Shown here piece after piece: positions 15,677 through 21,957 of a DNA stretch of 39,372 nucleotides. Position numbers and translations under genes: made by a program. Source of the stretch: DRQF01 sp964559135 (GTDB taxonomy: Bacteria; Planctomycetota; GCA-002687715; DRQF01); assembly GCA_964559135.1 (NCBI GenBank), contig CAZLGG010000030.1:1-39372 (forward strand), written 5' to 3'. The first letter of the stretch is position 1; each line of letters starts with the position of its first letter. The notes beneath the pieces were generated by a model. It was not told the origin of the DNA. It saw only the letters and a program-made list of their open reading frames with translations, and did no database searches.

Positions 15677-16732
15677 TCAGGTACGCCCCCAGTGGGTTCG
15701 CACTCGATACTGCCATCCCACGACAAGCGCCAGGAGACCGTCCACCCACCAGAGCCCCGGAACGGCGCCGATCACGCCCTGCTCGACACCGTTGCGTGCC
15801 ACGATGCTGACTTGGTAGTAGGCGACGAAGGTGCCCAAGGCCATGAGCATGCCGGAAAACCTCTGTCCGCGCCACCGACCGAAGAGGAACGCCAGGAATC
15901 CTACGAGCAGCGTGCTCCATGGTCGTGTCAGTCGCCACTGGAGTTCGGCCACGTCTTTCGGATTGCTCGAAGACAACAGATGTCGGGTGGACGCGGCCTT
16001 TCGCTTGTAGCCGACGGGCAGAACCCGCGGGACGGGAAGGTCGCAGACGAAGCGCCCCGACCTCACTCCCGAGAATCGTCCCAGATTCCCGAAAACACGC
16101 AGGTCCTGGAGGACGACTCTGCGGGGTCCGTCGTCCGTCACGGGCAACAGTTTCGCTCGCCGCGCAACGGCGACGAGGGGCTGGGGATCGTGCTCTATCC
16201 AGAGAAAGATGCGGCTGAGGGCGCCATCGGTGCCGTCCCGTTTCCCGACATAGAAGACCTCCTTCCCGTCCAGGGATTCGTAGAAGCGAGAGTCTTGGAG
16301 ATCGTCCAAGGTGAGTTCTTCCACGACTCGGGCCTGGAGAGCATAAATGGATCGGTAGGCCGCAGGACGCAGCCAAAGGGAGAGAACGCCCGTGAGCAGG
16401 GCTGCCACGACGAACAGAAAAGCGGCGCCCCGCGCCATTCGGCCATCGGAGTAACCGCACGCATTCATCGCGACCAATTCGCGGCGTCGGTCCAAACGTC
16501 CCAGGCTGAAGACAACCGTGATGAACAACGACAAAGGAAGCAGGGTCTCGAGGGCGATGGCCGTCTTGTAGAGGACGAGGCGCGCCACGGACTCGGCCGC
16601 GAGGAGGCCGGTCGCCGCATCGCCCAGGAAATCCGTGGCGCTGTAGGCGGCGAAGACGAAGCACAACAGGGTCAGGACCAAGAGGAAGGGCTTGGCCATT
16701 TCCCGCACGAGATAACGATCGAGCAGTTGCAA
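15677..16732 (-). CDS. lptF: LPS export permease LptF
   Basis: A 351-residue YjgP/YjgQ-family permease, partner of LptG. It opens with LLDRYLVREMAKPFLLVLTL, then hydrophobic helices around residues 15-35 and 60-85, a basic loop GRLDRRRELVAMNACG (the conserved coupling-helix region that docks on LptB), a periplasmic domain with SRFYESLDGKEVFYVG, and C-terminal helices. Start is TTG at 16732 with a purine-rich GGGAGGGG just upstream; a longer TTG start at 16819 would run into lptB. The lptG gene follows about 50 nt downstream; lptB is divergent 78 nt away. Confidence 0.85.
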   Translation of the reverse strand: MQLLDRYLVREMAKPFLLVLTLLCFVFAAYSATDFLGDAATGLLAAESVARLVLYKTAIALETLLPLSLFITVVFSLGRLDRRRELVAMNACGYSDGRMARGAAFLFVVAALLTGVLSLWLRPAAYRSIYALQARVVEELTLDDLQDSRFYESLDGKEVFYVGKRDGTDGALSRIFLWIEHDPQPLVAVARRAKLLPVTDDGPRRVVLQDLRVFGNLGRFSGVRSGRFVCDLPVPRVLPVGYKRKAASTRHLLSSSNPKDVAELQWRLTRPWSTLLVGFLAFLFGRWRGQRFSGMLMALGTFVAYYQVSIVARNGVEQGVIGAVPGLWWVDGLLALVVGWQYRVRTHWGRT

Positions 16733-16767
16733 GAACCCCTCCCTGGGACGAAGCCGTCGCTGCGCGC

Positions 16768-16773
16768 TATAGT
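16768..16773 (+). promoter_or_regulatory. Divergent lptB/lptF promoter candidate (-10)
   Basis: TATAGT (five of six matches to TATAAT) lies in the 78-bp space between the divergent lptF and lptB starts, about 37 nt before lptB. The same site read on the minus strand gives TACTAT at 16769-16774, which could serve lptF. No good -35 hexamer is visible for either strand. Confidence 0.35.
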
Positions 16774-16810
16774 ACGACACGAAGGACGAACCAGAAGGGA
16801 CTCCCGGGAC

Positions 16811-17530
16811 TTGCTTCAAGCCAACGAACTCAGAAAGAGCTACCGACGCCGGGAGGTCGTCGCCGGGGTTTCGATCCGCGTCGACCGTCAGGAGGTCGTG
16901 GGCCTCCTCGGCCCCAACGGCGCCGGCAAGACGACGACCTTCCGCATGGTGGTGGGCCTCGTTCCGGCAGACGGCGGGAGCATCCTTTTGGACGGGGACA
17001 ATCTCGCGGGCCTACCGGTTCATGCCCGTGCCGTCCGAGGCCTGGGCTACCTTCCCCAGGAGGCCTCCGTCTTTCGGGGACTCAACGTCGCCGACAACAT
17101 CCGCGTGGCCCTGGAACTCCGTCCCGATCTCGATCGGAGGGGGCGGCGCGCCGAGTTGAATCGGTGGATGGAAGAGTTGCAGATCGGCCACCTGGGCCAA
17201 CGGGCCGCGACGAGTCTTTCGGGCGGCGAGCGCCGCCGCGTCGAGATCGCTCGCGCGCTTGCGGCCCGGCCCCGCTACCTTCTGTTGGACGAGCCCTTCG
17301 CCGCCATCGACCCCATCGCCGTCGCGGAGATTCGCCGCATCGTCCGCCATCTGACCGATCGCGGCATCGGCGTCCTCGTCACGGACCACAACGTACGGGA
17401 GACCCTCGACGTTTGCGACCGAGCCTACATCATGGACCGGGGCCGAATCCTGGCCGAAGGCTCACCGGAAGAGATCCTCGCCGACCCCAAGGTTCGCGAG
17501 GTCTACCTGGGCGAAGACTTCAAGCTCTGA
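16811..17530 (+). CDS. lptB: LPS export ABC transporter ATPase LptB
   Basis: A 239-residue ATPase, the normal LptB length, which powers LPS extraction as a dimer with LptF and LptG. Walker A GPNGAGKTTTF, Q-loop YLPQEASVFRGLNVADNI, signature LSGGERRRVEIARAL, Walker B YLLLDEPFAAIDPIAV and the H-loop VTDHNVRETLDVCDRAYIM are all LptB-typical, including the diagnostic FAAIDPIAV. The likely start is TTG at 16811, where the protein reads LLQANELRKSYRRREVV; AGAAGGGA lies about 10 nt upstream. No in-frame ATG gives a complete N-terminus. lptC and lptA, often next door, are not in this window. Confidence 0.9.
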   Translation: MLQANELRKSYRRREVVAGVSIRVDRQEVVGLLGPNGAGKTTTFRMVVGLVPADGGSILLDGDNLAGLPVHARAVRGLGYLPQEASVFRGLNVADNIRVALELRPDLDRRGRRAELNRWMEELQIGHLGQRAATSLSGGERRRVEIARALAARPRYLLLDEPFAAIDPIAVAEIRRIVRHLTDRGIGVLVTDHNVRETLDVCDRAYIMDRGRILAEGSPEEILADPKVREVYLGEDFKL

Positions 17531-17549
17531 CCGCTCCCCCCCGGCGTGC

Positions 17550-17614
17550 CCTGGAGCGCAAAGCTTGCTTTGCATGCCTTCATCACTCGTGCAGAGCAAG
17601 CTCTGCGCTCCAGG
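17550..17614. repeat. Long palindromic repeat (24-25-nt arms)
   Basis: Arms at 17551-17574 and 17590-17613 are inverted copies with two mismatches, separated by 15 nt; the outermost C/G pair extends the stem by one. The core reads GAGCGCAAAGCTTGCTTTGC on one arm and its near-complement on the other. It lies 20 nt after the lptB stop, so the hairpin could end or protect the lptB transcript. A near-identical half copy lies at 17787-17813. Confidence 0.75.
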
Positions 17615-17624
17615 AGAGAAGACA

Positions 17625-17714
17625 TCTCACGGAGGCGCAGAGGCACGGAGACTCATCGGCCGAGCGGTCGACGATCTGTCTCCTTCTACTCCGAGGCTCC
17701 GCGGCTCCGTGAGA
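17625..17714. repeat. Second large imperfect inverted repeat
   Basis: Perfect 10-bp outer arms (TCTCACGGAG at 17625-17634 and CTCCGTGAGA at 17705-17714). The pairing continues inward for about 16 more bases with four mismatches, leaving a loop of about 38 nt. The sequence is made of cacggag/gcagagg-type units. It differs in sequence from the palindrome just upstream. Confidence 0.65.
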
Positions 17715-17786
17715 GAAAAATGAGGACGTCAACGAAGGCCCGAACCTCGACGCGTCCTCACGCAACAAGGAGGATGCGATGACGTC

Positions 17787-17813
17787 GAGCGCAAAGCTTG
17801 CTGTGCATGCCTT
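17787..17813 (+). repeat. Direct half copy of the palindromic repeat
   Basis: Twenty-seven bases identical, except for one position, to 17554-17580, the left arm of the palindrome plus flanking atgcctt. The two copies flank the second inverted repeat. The right arm is not present here, so this copy is truncated. It ends 35 nt before the stop codon of the convergent ATP sulfurylase gene. Confidence 0.7.
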
Positions 17814-17848
17814 GGGTCTTCGAGGTGGACGCGACGCGGCTGAGAAAT

Positions 17849-19618
17849 TCAGATGTGAGCTTCGGCCTCGAGGCCACGGGGGAACTCTTCATCCGTGGCC
17901 TTCAGTTCGATGTAGCGCTCGCGATCCAGCTCCTTCAGGATGATCTCCACCGCTTCCTGCGCCGTGTGCTGCGAGGTATCGATCACCAAGTCGGCGTCGT
18001 CGGGCGCTTCATAGGGATCATCCACGCCGGTGAAGCCCTTGAGGATTCCCTTGCGTGCCTTGGCGTAGAGGCCTTTCCGATCCCTGGCCTCGCAAACGTC
18101 CAGCGGCGTGGAGACGTGAACCAGCAGGAAGCCTCCATCCTCCGCGACGGCGTCCCGCACCTTCCGCCGGACGACGGCGTAAGGAGCGATGGGGGCACAG
18201 AGCGCCACGCCGCCATTCTTGGTGATCTGCTTGGCCACGAAACCGATGCGAAGAATGTTCAGGTCGCGGTGCTCCTTCGAGAAGTTCAGCTCGCTGCTCA
18301 AGTTCTTCCGCACGATGTCGCCGTCGAGAAGAGTGATCGGGCGGTCCTGGACCTCCATGAGGCGCGCCTCGAGGATGGCCGCCAAGGTGGATTTTCCGGA
18401 ACTCGGCAGGCCCGTGAAGAACACGGTGAACCCCTGCTTGTTGCGGGCAGGGTAGCGCTTCCGCAGCGTCGCCAGTACCTCCGGGAAGGAGAACCAGTCC
18501 GGAATGTCCGCGCCCTGCCTCAAGCGTCGACGCAACTCCGTCCCGGAGAGCCGCAGAATGTCCGACGCATCGGTGACCTCGCTGGCGGCGCGATAGGCCT
18601 TCGCGGACTTGGAGTAGACCACTTCCTCCATGGGAACCGGCTGGATTCCCAGTTCGTCGGCGAAGCGCGCCACCAACTCCTGGGCATCATACATCCCGTA
18701 GAGGGGCTCACCGGTCTTCCGGTGTTTCGGGCCGGCATGGTCGCGACCGATGACGAAGTGAGTACAGCCGTGATTACGTCGGATGATGGCGTGCCAAACC
18801 GCCTCCCGAGGGCCGGCCATGCGCATCGCCAAAGGAAGGAGCGACACGCGCGTGCGTTCGGGCAGATACTTTAGAACGCTCTGGTAGCACCGAATCCGCG
18901 TCACCGCGTCGACGTCTCCCACGGTCGTCGCCCCGACGACGGGGTGAACCAGGATGTCGGCCCCGACCTGTTCCGCGGCCCGCGTCACCATCGCCACATG
19001 CGCCCGGTGCATGGGGTTGCGCGTCTGGAAAGCAAGCACCTTCTCGCTGCCGGTGTTGCGGAAGAGTTCGCGCAAGCGCGTCGGCGTTTGGCGAAGGTGG
19101 AGGAAGTGATGATGAGGCGGCAGCTCGACGCCCTCCACCGGACCTGCCAGTCGCATGGCATGCCCGTAGTGGAGCAAATCGAAGACACCGGGGTGACCGT
19201 CATCCGCCGTCCCGAAGACAGCTTCGGCCTCGCGAATGCGGTCGGGTTCGTAGACCTCGGAAATGGTCAAGACGGCCAGCACCATGCCCTCCGGGTGCCG
19301 CAGCGCCACGCGGGCGCCCTCGCGAAGGCCCTGTTCCTTCACGAACTCCGGGTTGACGCCGAGAGTGATCGGAATGGGCCAGACCGTGCCATCCGCCAAA
19401 CGAACGTTCTCGTAGATGGACTCCAAGTCCTTGGAATCGAGATAGCCGCTCAAAGGGGAAAACGAACCGTTGAGCAAAAGTTCGAGATCGCAGACCTGGT
19501 TCGCGGTGAGGAACCACGAGGGAAGATCGACCGCCTCTCTTTTGAGGGCGACGGCCCGCTCGTTGTCGACGAGAAGGGGCTTCAAGGGGCCGCCGTGCGC
19601 GGCATCATCGAAGGACAT
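17849..19618 (-). CDS. sat/cysC: Bifunctional sulfate adenylyltransferase / adenylylsulfate kinase (PAPS synthase type)
   Basis: A 589-residue fusion that converts sulfate and ATP to APS and then PAPS. The N-terminal about 390 residues are ATP sulfurylase: AFQTRNPMHRAH (QxRNPxHxxH), VIGRDHAGPK and an early LLLNGSFSPLSGYL. The C-terminal about 190 residues are APS kinase: P-loop FTGLPSSGKSTLA, LDGDIVRKNLS, FSKEHRDLNILRIGFVA and KGFTGVDDPYEAP. Both domains look catalytically complete. Start is ATG at 19618, directly before the conserved N-terminus; the frame stays open upstream but overlaps the next gene. PAPS may serve sulfate assimilation or the sulfotransferase at 2944; no PAPS reductase is visible in the window. 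Confidence 0.93.
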   Translation of the reverse strand: MSFDDAAHGGPLKPLLVDNERAVALKREAVDLPSWFLTANQVCDLELLLNGSFSPLSGYLDSKDLESIYENVRLADGTVWPIPITLGVNPEFVKEQGLREGARVALRHPEGMVLAVLTISEVYEPDRIREAEAVFGTADDGHPGVFDLLHYGHAMRLAGPVEGVELPPHHHFLHLRQTPTRLRELFRNTGSEKVLAFQTRNPMHRAHVAMVTRAAEQVGADILVHPVVGATTVGDVDAVTRIRCYQSVLKYLPERTRVSLLPLAMRMAGPREAVWHAIIRRNHGCTHFVIGRDHAGPKHRKTGEPLYGMYDAQELVARFADELGIQPVPMEEVVYSKSAKAYRAASEVTDASDILRLSGTELRRRLRQGADIPDWFSFPEVLATLRKRYPARNKQGFTVFFTGLPSSGKSTLAAILEARLMEVQDRPITLLDGDIVRKNLSSELNFSKEHRDLNILRIGFVAKQITKNGGVALCAPIAPYAVVRRKVRDAVAEDGGFLLVHVSTPLDVCEARDRKGLYAKARKGILKGFTGVDDPYEAPDDADLVIDTSQHTAQEAVEIILKELDRERYIELKATDEEFPRGLEAEAHI

Positions 19619-19715
19619 GACGGTATTCCATTCAGGGGCGTTGCAAAGTTGAAGCGAGAGACGCCTCGGGCTTCGCGCCCAGGATGTGAAGGATTCCCTC
19701 GGGGGGCAAGGCGCG

Positions 19716-20588
19716 TCAGACGCCCCCCGACTCCTCTCTGCCGGCGCGCTCCGCATGAAACGCGGCAAGCTGGGCCTCGACACGGAGGTCCGGATTCCTC
19801 ATCGAGGACGGGATCGCTCGGAACTTGGCGGAGACCAAGCGGTTGCCGCGAACGAGCTGGTGGGAGACCTTGCGACTGTCGCAGAGCCAGACATCGCCCG
19901 GGTCGAGAGTCACCCCATGCCGGGGCTCGCCGTCCTGCCCCGGATTCTCCTTCCAACCGAAGGCCTCCTTCGTCAGGCATTCGATCAGTGCGTCCGCGCT
20001 CCGATCGCGAAAGCGTTCCAACCGGGCCGACTCGTAGAATCGATCGACGAGATCCATCAACGACCAGCTCACGTTCCAGAGCCTGGGCTCTGCGTCCACA
20101 TTGATGAACATCCGAACGTATTGAACGTCCTCCCCGCTGTGGAAGAAGTCCAGGTGCATGTGTTCGCCGCCGCTGGGCGTGAAACGCCAAGAGATATTCT
20201 CCTTCGAAAACCGGTAGCCCGCAAAAGCTCGAGAGATGAACCGGCGAGCTTCCCGTCCCAGTCGAGCCACCTCGCGACGAAATGCGAAGTAGTCGGTCCA
20301 GGGTGAGAACATTTCACGAAAAGCATGTCGCACTTGTGGTCTATGCAGTGCGGGCCGAAGGAAGAAGGCGTCGCTCAGCCTCTTGAATCGGGGATCCGCG
20401 GGGAGTCGGAATCGTGACAACAAGTCGATGTCGGGACGGAACGGGGCGTTCTCGAGGATGATGACGTGACCGGACTCGTAGGCGTCGACGAGTCGGCGCG
20501 AGAATTCCCGCGGGGCCCGCGTCATTTCCTCCGCATCCATGCGCACGAAGGGATCGACGAGCTCCGGACTCAATTGCACGTCGACCAT
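19716..20588 (-). CDS. Kdo hydroxylase-like Fe(II)/2-oxoglutarate dioxygenase
   Basis: A 290-residue protein that I align by eye with Kdo 3-hydroxylase (KdoO), which hydroxylates Kdo in the LPS inner core. The HxD iron site is HMHLDFF (H145, D147). It is followed by VQYVRMFINVDAEPRLWNVS, similar to the family's R-I-L-R-V-F-x-N-x-N-P-x-G-x-P-R-x-W-R-V block. The distal histidine is probably H243 in SRKVSHQLVRG, with a basic residue shortly after for 2-oxoglutarate. ATG at 20588 has GGAGAA upstream. Same strand as, and about 100 nt upstream of, the PAPS synthase gene. The substrate could be Kdo or another core sugar. Confidence 0.65.
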   Translation of the reverse strand: MVDVQLSPELVDPFVRMDAEEMTRAPREFSRRLVDAYESGHVIILENAPFRPDIDLLSRFRLPADPRFKRLSDAFFLRPALHRPQVRHAFREMFSPWTDYFAFRREVARLGREARRFISRAFAGYRFSKENISWRFTPSGGEHMHLDFFHSGEDVQYVRMFINVDAEPRLWNVSWSLMDLVDRFYESARLERFRDRSADALIECLTKEAFGWKENPGQDGEPRHGVTLDPGDVWLCDSRKVSHQLVRGNRLVSAKFRAIPSSMRNPDLRVEAQLAAFHAERAGREESGGV

Positions 20589-20628
20589 CGTTCTTCTCCA
20601 GGGCCGCTGCACCCATTCGAAGGTCGAT

Positions 20629-21816
20629 TCAGAGCGGCTCGCAGGCCCCGCTCGCCTTGGCCGCCTCCGCCACCCTCGCCGCGACGCGCGGCGCCACCGA
20701 GCGGTCGAAGGGCGAAGGGAGGATCATCTTGGGGGAAGGATGAGGCACGCTTTCCATGATCGCGAAGATCGCAGCGAACTTCATCGCCTCGTTGAATCGT
20801 AGGGCCCGTGCCTCCAGGGCTCCGCGAAAGAGGCCTGGAAACGCCAGGACGTTATTCACCTGATTCGGAAAATCGGATCGCCCCGTCCCGACGACGGCAG
20901 CCCCCCCCTTGATCGCATCCTCCGGCATGATCTCGGGCGTGGGATTCGCCATGGCGAGAACGATCGGATCCTCTCCCATGTGAGAGATGTCTTCAGATGT
21001 CAGCAGATTGCCTCGCGAGACTCCAATGAACACATGGGCGCCGCTGATGGCATCGTGGAGCGTCCCGCGACGGCCGTCCGGATTCGTGAGCTTTGCGATC
21101 TCTTCCTTGATGGCGTTGTTCCCGGCTCGTCCGGGAAAGATGATTCCGCGCGAGTCGCAAACCGTGACACTCTTGACGGGAATGCACCACTCGCCCTGCC
21201 CTTGGCAGGTGAGAAGATTGCAGATCGCGCGCCCCGCGGCGCCGGCGCCGTTGATGACGACATCCAGTTGGGAAAGAGACCGATGGGTCGCCTTGGCGGC
21301 ATTCATCACGGCCGCGAGGAGAACGATGGCCGTCCCGTGCTGGTCGTCGTGCAAGACGGGGATCCCCACATCCTGGAGAGCGGCCTCGATCTCGAAACAC
21401 CGCGGCGCCGAGATGTCCTCCAGGTTGATTCCTCCGAAGGTGGGCGCGATGGCCTTGACGAGGGCCACGATCTTCTGGGGATCGCGCTCATCGATGACGA
21501 TGGGAACGGAGTCGACCCCGCCGAATTCTCGGAAAAGCGCGGCCTTCCCCTCCATGACGGGGAGCCCCGCGGCCGGACCGATATCACCCAGACCGAGGAC
21601 GGATGAGCCGTCGGATACGACGGCGACGCATCGCCCTTTCCAGGTCAGGTCCCACGCGGCCAGTGGATTCTCGGCGATCACTTCACAGGGGCGAGCAACG
21701 CCGGGCGTGTAGGCGACGCTCAGATCTTCCTGGGTTTCGAGCCGCATCCGAGACCGCACCTCGATCTTCCCGTGGGTTTCCCGGTGCCGTTCGAGAGATC
21801 GTTCAAAGATATCCAT
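20629..21816 (-). CDS. Malic enzyme (NAD(P)-dependent malate dehydrogenase, decarboxylating)
   Basis: A 395-residue malic enzyme that converts malate to pyruvate and CO2. Landmarks: VAYTPGVARPCEVI (malic N-terminal signature), WKGRCVAVVSDGSSVLGLGDIGPAAGLPVMEGKA (only its cores cited), INLEDISAPRCFEIE, LHDDQHGTAIVLLAA and the Rossmann motif VINGAGAAGRAI. It lacks the C-terminal phosphotransacetylase-like domain of MaeB-type enzymes (about 760 residues), so it is the short form. ATG at 21816 with AAGGGAG 7 nt upstream. Probably transcribed alone, or with the dioxygenase gene 40 nt downstream. Cofactor preference cannot be read from the sequence with confidence. Confidence 0.93.
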   Translation of the reverse strand: MDIFERSLERHRETHGKIEVRSRMRLETQEDLSVAYTPGVARPCEVIAENPLAAWDLTWKGRCVAVVSDGSSVLGLGDIGPAAGLPVMEGKAALFREFGGVDSVPIVIDERDPQKIVALVKAIAPTFGGINLEDISAPRCFEIEAALQDVGIPVLHDDQHGTAIVLLAAVMNAAKATHRSLSQLDVVINGAGAAGRAICNLLTCQGQGEWCIPVKSVTVCDSRGIIFPGRAGNNAIKEEIAKLTNPDGRRGTLHDAISGAHVFIGVSRGNLLTSEDISHMGEDPIVLAMANPTPEIMPEDAIKGGAAVVGTGRSDFPNQVNNVLAFPGLFRGALEARALRFNEAMKFAAIFAIMESVPHPSPKMILPSPFDRSVAPRVAARVAEAAKASGACEPL

Positions 21817-21957
21817 GCGTCTGCTCCCTTCACGAAGTCGATGGTCATCCTACGAACTGCCGACGGAAACGGTAGCGGACCCCTCCCGAAAGGGCGACGA
21901 TGCGGCTATCGTGGAAAGGCGACGCCGTTGCGTCGCGCTCCCGGGAGATGCGAGTTC

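Noticed and set aside
17546..17782. Small plus-strand frame after lptB
   Set aside because: It consists of the palindromic repeats translated; no coding signal.
17550..17813. CRISPR array
   Set aside because: Only two direct copies, one is half of a palindrome, and the spacer is 200+ bp of other repeat; no cas genes.
17798..18874. A 358-codon plus-strand frame
   Set aside because: Shadow of the ATP sulfurylase/APS kinase gene, which carries all catalytic motifs on the other strand.
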